Source: Linnemannia elongata (Eukaryota > Mortierellomycota > Mortierellomycetes > Mortierellales > Mortierellaceae). From it: a stretch of 64,000 bases of DNA. Location: assembly GCA_036320915.1 (NCBI GenBank), contig JAXBDG010000002.1, positions 2,294,001 to 2,358,000 of the forward strand, written 5' to 3'. Under the pieces are notes generated by a model that saw only the letters and a list, made by a program, of their open reading frames with translations, searched no databases and was not told the origin of the DNA. The stretch's first letter is position 1, and every line of letters begins with the position of its first letter. Made by a program: the position numbers and the translations under genes. Shown here one piece after another: positions 11,611-29,601 of the stretch.

Positions 11611-12797
11611 ATGGCTGTCCAACCCGCAAACAGACTAAAGTTCTCGTTCCAGTCCAAGCACTCCTCCGCAGAGATCTCACAATTCCTTGCCGAGACCGAC
11701 AACAAGGACCTCTTCTTCTCCCTCTGTTACTGGGATATTGCCTCCGTTGGCTCGACCGCGAGAGACCTTCTCGAATACGCTGGCGTCAAGCATGAGAATA
11801 TCACCCCCACCGTAAGTGTCTTTCTTCTTCTTCTCGTCCTCTTCTCTGTTGTCTATTTATCCCTTCGTTCTCATTTTCCATTGCTATGTGTGTTTATATA
11901 TGCGCGGTTGTGTATAAAATACTAATAAAGAAAACGCCGTGACGAAGGATGCTGAGTGGTCCGCTGGAGAGGTGCCAACCGCTTTCTCGGTCTTGCCTTG
12001 TCTCAAGGTCAAGGGACCCAACGGAATGGTAATTCTATATCTCATCTCCTTTTCATCTCTTTCTCTCTTAATGCATTCACACATTCGTCCCCAGTTGCGT
12101 CCTTTATTAACGTTAATGCGTTTTATTTACGACCCAAATAGGAGTTTACTATGGCCGAGTCGGCGGTGATTGACACGTTCCTCGCGGAGCGATTCGGCCT
12201 TCTCGGCAACAACACCTGGGAGGCCATGACCATCCGCACCTTCTATACCAACATGCAGTACCTCCGAGAGCGCACCTTCTCCGAGACCCTCAGTGTCAAG
12301 AGCTCCGAGAAGAAGAAAGCCCGCGACCAATTCTTGAGCCAGAGCCTCCGCAAGTTCCTTGAGGACCATGAGTTCCATCTTCAAGAGAATGGATGTAATG
12401 GCCATTACGTTGGTGACAAGGTATGCATTGCTTAATGCTTTTTTCATTTTCGTTAGTTTTGCTTCTTCCTGGCCATGTTCATCATTCATCTGTCCCCTGT
12501 CTGAGCCATGGACCTTATTAAACCTCTTTCCAATGTTTTGTTTGAATGGTGCAGTTGTCTCTGGCGGATTTGCATTTGAACAACATCGTTCATTTCTATA
12601 GCACGGTGCCATGGGCCAAGATGGCGTTGGACGAATTCAAAAAATATGAAGCCGTCTGGAAGGTCAAGGAGACAGTTGACCGTGTCACTGAGCTGCATGA
12701 ATGGCGTGCCTCGAACGAGTTTAAAGGGTACGAGAAGGGCTCGCGTGACCACTACGCCCAGTGCGCTGTTCCCGAGGATGACCTCACCGAGAAGTAG
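11611..12797 (+). CDS. Glutathione S-transferase
   Basis: Four exons, 11611-11811, 11948-12028, 12142-12420 and 12555-12797, give 267 aa. All junctions are GT-AG and phase 0. The N-terminal part (about residues 10-95) has the thioredoxin-like GST layout: a strand containing SLCYWDIASVGSTARDLLEY, a VLPCL segment and an ESAVIDTFLAERFGL helix that in GSTs contacts glutathione's gamma-glutamyl group. The C-terminal helical domain has LSLADLHLNN, matching the N-capping S-x-x-D motif of GST C-terminal domains. The family conjugates glutathione to electrophiles. No signal peptide is visible, so it is probably cytosolic. The exon 2 acceptor at 11947 (GACGAAG) was chosen because the nearer AG at 11930 leads to an in-frame TGA. 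Confidence 0.88.
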
Positions 12798-13636
12798 GAG
12801 GAGTAGCGAGATCCCGCTCACTTCTGTCGTTGTCCACACATATTCCCTATCCATGCAGCATGGTTGACAGTTAACACAACAAAGGAAGATAGCTGTAGAA
12901 TGAGTGTCGACCAACAATTAAACGACAGGGCTAGTATCATGGTCCAATGTCATAAAAAAGAAAAAAAGAAATGATGGTAAATATGCTACGCTACCAACAG
13001 ATGTGATATGATCACCAAAACACTGTTTCAGATAAAGTTATCGTGGCAACTCCGCAACCAATAATAACTATTACTCGAGCCTCGTCCTTCTCCTTCTCCT
13101 TCTCCTTCTCCTTCTCCTCCTCTCCACTGCACACCAACCCATTTCGCCTATGATGTCCTTCTCACTCAATTTGTGGTAGCCTTGTACGGGAAAGAATGTC
13201 TCTTGCAGCAACTGTCGAGTCATCCTAGCATACTTCCAGGCTTGTACCACCAGTTGAAGATAACTAGAGGTACAAAAGAGAAGCCAAGGTTAATTGGCCC
13301 TTTTAGTGACTGACATCCTGAAAAGTGGGGAAGGTATAACGAGAAAGGCAACAAGACGTTGAAGGAAGAAAAAGGGAAGGGCAATGGAAAGAACCAAAAT
13401 GGGAACTAAAGAAAAAACTAAAGTGAAAGTGTGGAAGGAGTGTGCTCGATGGTGAATTTATTTTTGCTCAGGATGAGATGTCATTAAGGAGAACGCTTGA
13501 AAAGAAAACTGGAAATCAAATCGCATCCATAGAACATTAAAGCTTTAGGCAACTCCTTCCTCTGTAACAAGTAAAGCCTTTATTATCTGTTCCCAGAAGC
13601 AGGCGCGAACGCATGAAAGTAAAATGATAAAATGAG
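12798..13636. other. Intergenic with CTTCTC microsatellite
   Basis: Lies between convergent genes. Holds a (CTTCTC)n run at about 13086-13123 and purine-rich sequence at 13320-13440. No gene seen. Confidence 0.55.
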
Positions 13637-15328
13637 CTAATACATATCATCATACCCAAACCTAGTCCAGAAATTATCAAGACACTTCCCTTCCCCATCC
13701 CCTTCCTCGACCACAATTAAAGGCCAATTCTCCCTTCGCCACACCTCCTCTTTAACCCCAGACCCAACATCCATCCCTCCAACCTCAAACTTCCTCAGCC
13801 CCTTCAACCCCTCCAACATACCCAACCCACTTTCCAATGTCATCTCCAAACACGAAGCCTGATACCCGGCTCCGCGGTACTCTGGCCTCTGATCGTAGGG
13901 CACGCCAAACGGGTGTGTACCCTCCAACGAAGCCCCTTCTAGTGGCTTGTAGATCGTTGCTGGGTGCATGACTTCGGGGCCCAAGACCAATTGCTTCAAA
14001 CTTCTCAGACGGCCCAGTTGTTTGTACACCTCGCGCTGGATTGATGTACTGTTGAAGGAGGCGCCTCTTGGAACGCCAGTGATCTGGATTTTGAGGGACT
14101 CGAGAGGCAGGCAAACCCAATCCTTGCTCAACGACGGCTTGCTATCCCTCAGACCGATGATATCCTTGGCATTCAGCTGGACATTCCGACCTCGCCACCG
14201 CTCCTGGGAAATAGCATCCAGCCGCCGTAACCTAGGGGCAGAACACAGCACCTCCTGGATTGCCCAACTCGGCAAATCGTCGCACCCTTCAATCCTCAAA
14301 TTCTCGAGCGTCGCACAATGCTTCAGCAACGCCTCTGTCGAAAGCGGACCAAATTCGTGGGCGTTGTTGCCATATCTGTACTCATTGTATCGCCGAGGGA
14401 ACCCGAGAGTCTTCCACCCGCGAGCACTAGCACCTAGCAAGGCCGAGAACTCTTCGTCTGAGTAGGGTGGGCAGTCGACCAGGTGTAGCGAGGTCAACCG
14501 CGGACAAGAATCATGGATCGTTGACGCAAGGACATGCCAGGGTACATGGTTTGTGGTCGGGTACCATAGTTTTTTGAGAACCAAAGTCTCGAGCGCCGGG
14601 GATCTTTGAAGGATCGGGAGGAGGTTGTCGAAACCCGATAGAGTGAACGCCAATGTCTTGAGACTCGACAGCTCGGGCTCCAATTCTACCGGAAAAGCGA
14701 TGGAGGAGAGGAAGGGGGTGGTAAACTTCACAACAGACAGCTCCTCAACACTGGAGGGAATGGCACGGATCATACGGGCAGTGTCCTGGGCGTTGATGCT
14801 CAACAAGAAACTCAAAAAGGTCAACTTGCGGAGTTGTCCCTGGTTCTGCTGGAGTAGCCTCATAACCGAGGCAACATGGACGTCCTGAGGCTGCGACGTC
14901 GGATATTCATCATCCTGGACCATATACATATCGGCACTCCTATCGTCGCCAATCTCGAGCTCCACCAACCCATCACAATAACACTTTCCATCCCCACCAA
15001 CAGTTGTGCCCGTCAAGAGATCGACCATTCCACAGAATTCAGCGTCGACTTTCCGGATCCAGCGTCCATTCTTGCGTAGCGCGCCGGTTTCTAGAGCGCA
15101 TTTTTCGAAGCGACGGAACCACTTGATTTTGTTGAGGTCGCCCATCCATGCGGTACCGTCGGGGACGGAGTTGACGCATTTGATGTCCTCCCAGAGCAAT
15201 GGAGTGAAGATTTTGTTCCACTGTTGGTTGATGAGGACACAGTTTGTCAGGTCGTGTTTGGTGAGGTAGGGCGTGATTGAGCTGATGATGATCTCTAATG
15301 GGAATGCTGATATGTCCGTTGATCTCAT
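13637..15328 (-). CDS. F-box/LRR protein
   Basis: A single-exon frame of 563 aa. Residues 5-50 form an F-box (FPLEIIISSITPYLTKHDLTNC, then the W-x-K-x-F-T-P-L-L-W-E-D-I signature). The rest is leucine-rich with irregular LRRs, including LETLVLKKLW, LTSLHLVDCPPYSDEEF, LENLRIEGCDDLPSWAIQ and LRRLDAIS. Such proteins are substrate receptors of SCF ubiquitin ligases, where the F-box binds Skp1 and the LRR recruits the target. The target here is unknown. It is the intact paralogue of the pseudogene at 9818-10238. The start ATG is preceded by an A/C-rich leader resembling that of the pseudogene. Confidence 0.88.
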   Translation of the reverse strand: MRSTDISAFPLEIIISSITPYLTKHDLTNCVLINQQWNKIFTPLLWEDIKCVNSVPDGTAWMGDLNKIKWFRRFEKCALETGALRKNGRWIRKVDAEFCGMVDLLTGTTVGGDGKCYCDGLVELEIGDDRSADMYMVQDDEYPTSQPQDVHVASVMRLLQQNQGQLRKLTFLSFLLSINAQDTARMIRAIPSSVEELSVVKFTTPFLSSIAFPVELEPELSSLKTLAFTLSGFDNLLPILQRSPALETLVLKKLWYPTTNHVPWHVLASTIHDSCPRLTSLHLVDCPPYSDEEFSALLGASARGWKTLGFPRRYNEYRYGNNAHEFGPLSTEALLKHCATLENLRIEGCDDLPSWAIQEVLCSAPRLRRLDAISQERWRGRNVQLNAKDIIGLRDSKPSLSKDWVCLPLESLKIQITGVPRGASFNSTSIQREVYKQLGRLRSLKQLVLGPEVMHPATIYKPLEGASLEGTHPFGVPYDQRPEYRGAGYQASCLEMTLESGLGMLEGLKGLRKFEVGGMDVGSGVKEEVWRRENWPLIVVEEGDGEGKCLDNFWTRFGYDDMY

Positions 15329-15597
15329 TGTTATTGTTTGTATGTGCTTCCACTGTGTGTTTTTAGTTGTTTGTTGCTTGGCTTTTTGTGTGTTTGTATG
15401 GCTTGTATGTCTGTTGAAAGAAAGGTAGTTCGAAAGTGAAGAAATAATAGCAATGGCTGTTATTTATCACAGTCAAAGTGGCAGTGCGTGCAAATTCCTA
15501 TTTTTACGAGATGACGCTGGAAATACAATGCAGAAATGCAACTTTTTTAATTGACGAACAAAGAAAAAAAGAACTGACTACGTGGGAATGACTACAC

Positions 15598-21583
<5,986 letters not shown>

Positions 21584-23566
21584 ATGACTGCCCCAGCGAC
21601 CATCGATATCACACTCCCCAACTACGGCGCTATCCGAGGATCAATTGACTTTGACCGCCAAATTGCCATCTTCCGCAACGTTCCCTACGCCCATGTCCCT
21701 GAACGATGGCGTGTTGCCGTGAAACCTCAGCCTTGGACCGGTGTTCGTGATGCCACTGCGCAAGGGTAATATTTTCTTCTTTCCTTGTTTGATGCAAGGT
21801 GCAGCAGCATCGAAAATCTTGTTGCAGATAAGCATGTTCATACACCCTCAGCCCCAACCAAAAAAAAACTGACCTTTTTTGTCTTCCTTTTTGTATAAAC
21901 TAAACATAGGCCCGTTCCTCCGCAGGTACCTTCACAGTCACCACTCGCCAAGATGGCCCCCGAAAAGTACTACAAGATCGGGAACAACCCCAACTACCAG
22001 TTTGGTGTCGATCATTCGGAGCAGGATTGTCTCAATCTCAACATCTTTGTGCCCCTCTCATCACTCAAGGAGGGCGCAAAACCGATCCCTGTGCTGACTT
22101 GGATCTATGGTGGATCCCTCCGTAACGGCAACAATACCATCCCTGTCTATGGTAATATTCTTTAGATTAACTGGCATGATGTGAATGTGGCACTCTCGGG
22201 CGTCCAAGAGACAAAAATCTTTCTCACGCTCACCTTTTCTTTGTGTTATTTTTGGATCGAAAATGAAAAAATAGATGCGCGCAATTTCGTCGCGCACAGT
22301 ATCAAACTCGACCAACCCGTCCTCGTCGTCCAACCCAACTACCGTCTCGCAGCATTCGGATTTCTCGCCTCGAAGGAACTGCAGGAGGACATGGACGAGT
22401 ATGTCCGTCAGAGTCCCAGACCCATCTCTCTCTATGACCAGTCCATCGGCAATTGGGGGCTGCAGGATCAAAAGTTGGCATTCGAGTGGGTCCGGGAAAA
22501 CGTTGCTGCACTAGGAGGCGACAATCGAAATGTTGTCGCTTGGGGCGAATCGGCCGGTTCCCTTTCAGTTCACTACCACATGTTGATCCCTGCGCACTAT
22601 GGTCTCTTTGACCATGCCATCCTCCAATCAGGAACGGTCGGGACTATGGCTGCAGGAACTATTGAGTTGGACGGACAAAGAACATTCGACAATCTCCTCA
22701 CCAACCTCGGTATCCCACTGGATCTCTCGGGACCGGAAAAGATCAAGCGCCTCAGGGCTGTGCCGATGGACGAGCTCACCAAGGCTGGTGATACAGCAAC
22801 AACAGGTCTCGGATTCAGACCTATCCACGACGGCGGAAAGTTGTTACCCTCGACAATGCCTATCCAGGCCTGGGCTACTCTTCCTTCCTCATACGATCCC
22901 AACCTTAAGTCTGTGTTGATCGGCACCAACAAAGACGAGGGCTTCTCGTTTGCGATGGCATTTGGAGACCGCAACATGTCGACGTGGCCACAACTGGTCA
23001 GCAAGTTTGCTCCCTCCCCTCAGCTCTTGCCCCTCTTCGAGTCTGCCTATGGTGTTCCCAAGACTGACGGGGATGTTGTCAAGATCGCGGCCGACTACGC
23101 AGGAGACCTCATCTTCCAGTACCCCAACGAGCAAGTAGTAGATGCACTTGTTCAATTGAGCAAGGAGCGGGAAGGCAATTTCAAGCTGGATCGGTATCAC
23201 TTTGATGTCGAGACTGCCAAGTTCAGCGCGTTGTTCCCAGGATGCGGTTCCATTCACGGAGGAGAGTTGCTATTTGTGTTCAATCCACCCATGGCTGCGG
23301 CTGTATTGTCAGAGATGGAGCTGTCTGTGGCTGAGGAGATGCAGAAACGTTGGATTGCCTTTACTAACCAAGGTACAGTGTATGCGGACGGAGAGAATGT
23401 TGCTCATGTGGAGAAGGATGAGGCTGTGATCTGGAGGAAGGATTACAAAGTAGAAGTTGGAAAGGGACGACGTTGGAGCGATCAGGCATTGATGTTTTGG
23501 GAGACCGTCACCAAGCTCAAACTTCACCAGATTCAGCAGAGCCTTGACGCCACCGCAAAAAAATGA
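21584..23566 (+). CDS. Carboxylesterase, array copy 1
   Basis: Exons 21584-21765, 21910-22151 and 22275-23566, with GT-AG introns of phase 2 and phase 1, give 571 aa. It is a type-B carboxylesterase/cholinesterase-fold alpha/beta hydrolase. The nucleophile is in GESAGS (Ser234), the acid in NKDEGF (Glu363) and the histidine in GSIHGGEL (His469). The oxyanion-hole motif is WIYGGS, where most family members have HGG. There is no signal peptide, so it is likely intracellular. The family hydrolyses carboxylic esters; the substrate is unknown. It shares the conserved start TIDITLPNYG and both intron positions with the next three genes, so it belongs to a tandem array. Confidence 0.9.
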
Positions 23567-23923
23567 AATAGACAACTCATAGATATCTCTGCAATACCCC
23601 TTTGCACAATAATAAGAGCAGATGACCCCTATTCTCTGTGTTGTTTGCTAGTAGTAAGATACCGTCAGTCGGCGATTTTGGTATACTTTTCATCGCGGCG
23701 TCTCTTTTCGTCTGAGGATTGCTCTCCTCAGACAGCAGCCCCAACTTTAACGGCGCTTCAAAGATCACGCCGCGTATATTATACTTCGTCACCGCCCCAT
23801 TCATCATCAAAAAGTTAAAAGCTGACGTACTCTTTAAAAGTGCGCCACGCTCACTATTTAAACCGTTTTCTACATTCCTTTTCTTAACCTCTTCTTGTAT
23901 CTCCTCAAACATACTCACTCAAA
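23567..23923. other. Intergenic, carboxylesterase copies 1-2
   Basis: A 357-bp spacer. A TTTAAAAG element near 23836-23843 could be a weak TATA substitute for copy 2. Nothing else seen. Confidence 0.4.
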
Positions 23924-25903
23924 ATGACCATCGAAACCATTGACATCACTCTTCCCAACTACGGCACCATCCGTGGCTCCGTCGACACTCAACGCCAAGT
24001 CGCCATCTTCCGCAACGTACCCTATGCTCACGTTACTGAACGTTGGCGAGTTGCCGTCAAGGTTCAGCCTTGGTCCGGTGTTCGTGATGCCACCGTCCAA
24101 GGGTAAATACACTCTTTAAATATTCTTCCCTCTTTTGTACTTCTGTCTAAAAAGAAAGTGGTTAGCCTTAATGACTTTTCTCCTTCCTTTCTCTTTTTCC
24201 CGGGGTTATAGACCAGTCCAGCCTCAAGGCCCAACGACGATCTCACAGGCAGAATTGATATCCGAAGAGTACCGAAAAATTGGACCTCATCCTATCAACC
24301 AGTATGGATTGGAGCATTCAGAGCGAGACGGGCTTAACCTCAACATCACCGTCCCTCTCTCGGCTCTTAAAGCTGGGGCAGCGCCCATCCCAGTGATGAC
24401 CTATATATACGGCGGGTCGCTTTGTAATGGCAACAATGCCATTCCTCTCTATGGTACATTGTAAAACATGTGTTGGAGTAACACGGCAAGGCGCAGACCA
24501 GCGTAGTGTTTATTTTGCGATTGACCTTTGTGCTCTTGGCGCTAATACCACATGTTTCGTTCTTATTTTTTTTTTTTGATTTTGTTGCCTTGCACCGTGC
24601 TGTAGATGCGCGCAATCTTGTAGAGCACTCGGTTCGTTTGGATATGCCTGTTTTAGTCGTCCAGCCAAACTACCGCGTCGCCGCCTTTGGCTTCCTCGCC
24701 TCCAAGGAGCTCCAAGATGATATGGACGAGTATGTTCGTCAGAGTCAGAACCCAATCCCAGTTTACAACCAATCTGTCGGTAACTGGGGTCTTCAGGACC
24801 AAAAGTTGGCCTTCGAGTGGGTCCGTGAGAATATTGCCGCCCTGGGTGGAGACAATAAGAATGTCACTGCGTTCGGTCAGTCTGCTGGTTCACTCAGTCT
24901 TCATCACCATATGGTTCTTCCTGCGCACCACGGTCTTTTTGATCATGCTATCCTCCAATCTGGTGCCATTGGCGCGTTACCGACGGGAACTGTGGAACAA
25001 GACGGCCAGGCCACCTTTGACGCCCTCGTTGCGGCTCTGGGTATCCCCGCGGACTTGCCTGCGCTCGAGAAAGTCAAGAGGCTCCGCGCTGTGCCAGCAG
25101 AAGAATTGACAACGGCGGGCGAGGCTGCCTCCCTAGGGCTGCCCTTCCGACCCTTTCACGATGGAGGCAAAGTCTTGCCTTCGACCATTCCACTCGAGGC
25201 CTGGTCTTCTCTGCCATCCTCCTATGATCCCAATCTCAAGTCTGTCATGATTGGTGCCAACAAGAATGAAGGATTCGGCATCGACATCAGTTTCGGCGAG
25301 CGAAACCTCAAGACCTGGCCAGGTCTCCTCAATGCCTTCGCACCAACTCCCCACCTCAAAACATTGTTCAAGGCTGCGTATGGATCGCCCGAGACGGACG
25401 AGGATGTAGTTAAGATCGTGGCGGAGTACCCGGGCGATCTGGTCTTCCAGTACCCGATCGAACGCGCCTTCAACGCGCTCGTTCAAGTTAGCAAGGCCCG
25501 CGAGGGAAAATTCCATCTGGAGCGGTACCACTTCGACTTGGAAATTGAGCAGTCGAGTTTGGCGATGCCCGGTTGTGGATCCATCCATGGAGGAGAATTG
25601 TTGTACGTGTTTGATCCACCAATGAACGACGATGCGTTTACCGAGGCTGAGCGTGCTGCTGCACGGGAGGTCCAGAAGCGATGGATCGCGTTCGCGAACC
25701 AGAAGCCTGTTGTTGTCGGAGATGGCAAGTCGACTGCGAGTGCTAAGAAGGGACAAGCAGTTGTTTGGACAAAGGATTATGAGATTAAGGTTGGCAAGGG
25801 TGTTCGTCTGAGTGATGATGTGTTGGCGTTTTGGGGTGCGGTGATGGAAGTCAAGTTAGAGAAGATTCAGCAGGGTCTCGATGCGCATCGGAAGGAGATC
25901 TAG
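23924..25903 (+). CDS. Carboxylesterase, array copy 2
   Basis: Exons 23924-24102, 24212-24453 and 24606-25903 give 572 aa. Intron phases (2, then 1) and positions are the same as in copy 1. The catalytic residues are in GQSAGS (Ser233), NKNEGF (Glu362) and GSIHGGEL (His468). The Gln before the nucleophile replaces the usual Glu of GESAG. The oxyanion motif is YIYGGS. There is no signal peptide. The third exon is more GC-rich than its neighbours, with strong synonymous C/G use. Function is as for copy 1. Confidence 0.9.
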
Positions 25904-26308
25904 GCTGGACGCGACATCGTGCTTGGAAACGACGTAAAAAATAAAGTAACGACGATAATCGAAATCGAGCGTACATTTGTTGGTCTGACTGTGTGTATTA
26001 CCGAGAAAAGTGTGATTATTAATTGCGTTTGCATGCATAGTGTCATTTTTATCGCGGCGTGTGTTTTTTCTATGTTCTAGATGTTAAAGCATGCAATTAC
26101 GGCGTCTTTTTTTTCTTTTTTTTTTTCGTATTGGCCATTGCGTTAGTCTCCTTGACGCCATCCACCTCTTGTTCGACACCATCGAACATACTGAAAAAGT
26201 TGACACATTCATAACATTATTGATCACTTCGCATTTCATCAACTCTCTCTTCCCCACTTTTTGTCGTTCCTCTTCTTTTCTTCAGATCTCTCTCGTCTCG
26301 ATACAACA
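25904..26308. other. Intergenic, carboxylesterase copies 2-3
   Basis: A 405-bp AT-rich spacer with T-runs around 26105-26128. No gene. Confidence 0.5.
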
Positions 26309-28290
26309 ATGGTAGTCAACACCATCGACATCACCCTTCCCAACTACGGCACCATCCGTGGCTCCGTCGACATCAGGCGTCAAATCGCCATCTTCCGTAA
26401 CGTGCCCTTTGCACATGCCCCCGTCCGCTGGCGAGTTGCTGTCAAGCCTCAGCGTTGGACCGGTATCCGCGATGCTACCATCCAAGGGTAACCGCTCTTC
26501 TCTTGCAACACTTCTACGCCAAAGTGATGTGTTGTGTACGGTCCATGTTTTTCTAACAACATTTCCCCCACCCCTCCTCCCTTTTCTTTGGCTTTTAATT
26601 TCTACAGTCCCGTCCCCCCTCACATCCCAACGGACAACTTACAAATCGATCTGATTCCAAAAGAATACACCACAATCGGTACCAGCACTAATTCACTCCA
26701 CCAGTTTGGGGTTGAACATTCTGAGGAAGGAGGACTCAACTCAAACATCTTTGTGCCCCTCTCTGCACTTCAGGAAGGGGCTGCCTCGGTCCCTGTGTTG
26801 GCGTTTATTTATGGAGGGTCTTACCGAACTGGCAGTAATGCATTCCCTCTTTATGGTACGTGTATTCAAGTTGCGCGTATTTGGGTACTTTCGGGGGTAC
26901 CGTTTTTTCCTGAGAGGTGCACTCCAAGGTACTAACAAAAAGATCGATGGATCGATTTCCGTTTTATGTTTTGTTCGTCGTGCTACAAACAGATGCTCGC
27001 AATTTCGTCGAGCACTCGGTTCAATTAGGTCAACCCATCATCGTCGTTGTCCCCAACTACCGCATGGCGGCATTCGGCTTCCTAGCCTCCAAAGAGCTCC
27101 AACAAGACATTGACCAACACATTCAACAATCTCCAACCCCAATCCCAGCTTACGACCAATCCATCGGAAACTGGGGACTGCAGGACCAAAAACTGGCATT
27201 CGAATGGATCCGTGAAAACATCTCTGAGTTTGGAGGTGACGCTAAGAATGTCACGGCGTTTGGGCAATCTGTGGGGGCTATTTCGTTGCATTACCATATC
27301 GTCCTCCCAGCTCATCATGGGCTCTTTGATCGGGCGATTTTACAGTCAGGCGCGATCGGAACCATGTCGACGGGGACTGTGGAGCAGGTTGGGCAGCCGA
27401 TTTTTGATCGTCTTGTCGAAATACTAGGGATCCCTGCGGATCTATCGGGGGTAGAGAAGGTGAGGAGGTTGCGAGAGGTCCCAGTGGAGGAGTTGACAAG
27501 AGCGAGTGATGAAGCCGGGCCGAGGTTTGGGTACCGTCCCTTCCATGATGGAGGCAAGATCTTCCCATTCAACATCCCAGTCGAGACCTGGGCTGATTCG
27601 TCATTTTCGTATGACCCTAATCTGAAAGCGGTCTTGATTGGAGCGAACAAGGAGGAGGGGTACAGTCTCGACAACGATTTCGGGGAGCGTACCCTCAAGA
27701 CTTGGCCTCACTTGCTCAACTCATTTGTTCCGTCTCCAGAATTGGTCCCATTATACGAGGTTGCTTATGGTACCCCACAGGTAGACGAAGATGTGAGCAA
27801 GATCATGGCCGAGCACTTGGGGGATATCGTGTTCCACTACCCGATCGAACGAGCAGTCGACGCATTGATTCAAGTCAAGCAAGCACGAGGGGACGCGTTC
27901 TCCTTGGAAAGATACCACTTCGAGATTCCAACCCAGGCAACTCTCAACTCCCACCCCAGCTCCGGATCCATGCACGGCGGGGAACTCCTCTTTTTGTTCA
28001 ACCCACCTATGAACGAGACCGTCTTCACACCTTCCGAACTATCTGCCGCCCTAGAGGTCCAAAAACGATGGATTTCATTCGCGTACCGACAGCCAGTCCT
28101 CTCCGACGAAGGCAAGGCGACGAGGGCAGAAAGAGATGAGGCGATTGTGTTCACCAAGGAGTACAAGGTCGAGGTTGGGAAGGGGAGGAGGTTGAGCGAG
28201 AAGGTTATGGGGTTGTGGGATGCTGCGCTGGAGGTTCGACTGAAAGATATTCAGGCGAGTCTTGATGCCTCAGTGCCCAAGGAGGAGTAA
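26309..28290 (+). CDS. Carboxylesterase, array copy 3
   Basis: Exons 26309-26487, 26608-26855 and 26993-28290 give 574 aa. The exon structure is identical to the other copies. The catalytic residues are in GQSVGA (Ser235), NKEEGY (Glu364) and GSMHGGEL (His470). GQSVGA departs from the canonical GESAG at two positions but keeps G-x-S-x-G. The oxyanion motif is FIYGGS. An upstream in-frame ATG at 26261 exists. The ATG at 26309 was chosen because its product aligns with the starts of the other three proteins (NTIDITLPNYG). Ester hydrolase of unknown substrate, no signal peptide. Confidence 0.88.
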
Positions 28291-28924
28291 CAGTCTTGCG
28301 TTATGCATGGTTCAAGAAGTGATATGCATGTTGAGAGAAGTAGTAGGGTACAAATATATGGTAATACTTTTACCTGGGAAAGGACACCACTTTATCGAGA
28401 TAGCCATGCGAGAAAGAAATGTTGATGTTTGTTTATATCTGGCTAACCTCGTGGTGTCCACCTATCCCACCATGTAACTAAGTAAGGAGAAGGGTATGGG
28501 CGCGAAACTACAGCCTGATGGTTGGAATGAAACTGGTGATGAGGGTGAATGAATGTCCAATGGTTCCAATGCTCCAACGTGCACTTGCATTGTTATGATT
28601 TCCTTGTTTGTTTGCTGTCTGCTGGTGTTCGTTGGGGTTTACTTGATGTGATTTGCTGATCTTTCTTGAAGCATCCCCTCTTCCCCCTCCTCTCCCTTTT
28701 TGGCTCCATTCAACCTCCAGCCCCTCCCTGTCTACGCATGGGTCCATTCTTCTTGATCATTCGCCATAGCACAGAGTGAAGGACAAAATATAGGGGCCTT
28801 TTTTCACGACTGCTGCAACTCAGGGCATAAATTCATAATTCTCCTTTTTCTTTTCTTCAGTTCACTCATCTTTATCCCACTACCATTCTCCCTCCATAAC
28901 TTACACATATACACCTCAGCACAA
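28291..28924. other. Intergenic, carboxylesterase copies 3-4
   Basis: A 634-bp spacer. No gene-like frame. AAATATAGGGG near 28786 is the closest thing to a TATA box before copy 4. Confidence 0.45.
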
Positions 28925-29558
28925 ATGAGCATAGGACAAAAGATCGACATCACCCTCCCAAACTACGGGACCATCCGTGGTACTGTCGACACAAAGGTCA
29001 AAGTCGCTATCTTCCGCAACGTCCCCTACGCACATGTCCCCGAACGCTGGCGTGTTTCTGTCAAACCTCAACCCTGGACCGGTGTCCGTGATGCTACCGT
29101 ACAAGGGTAAAGCAGCCATACAACGCTCACAAACAAACATCGCACTATATTTCTCGATTTGCACGACAATCAGTTAATACTTCTATGACAACAATGTACT
29201 AGGCCAGTGTGCCCGCAGGGACCGACAACATACCAACTAAGCAAGATTGTCCCAGAAGAGTACCTCCAAGTCGGAACGAACCCTAAATATGAGTTTGGAG
29301 TTGACCAGTCGGAACACGATAGTCTCAATATGAATATCTATGTACCTCTATCGGTTCTCCAAGACGATGGACCAGGGCCTGTTCCGGTCATGGTTTGGAT
29401 TCATGGTGGGGCTTTTCGGAATGGTGCCAACTGTGTCCCTCTCTACGGTGAGTTTATTTGGTTGTTGTGTGGGAGAAGGGGGGTGAAAGAGGAGGAAGGA
29501 AGGGGTGTATGAGGAGCACGCCTGTTTGTGAATTGTTATCGTATTTGTCCCCTGACCA

Positions 29559-29601
<43 letters not shown>

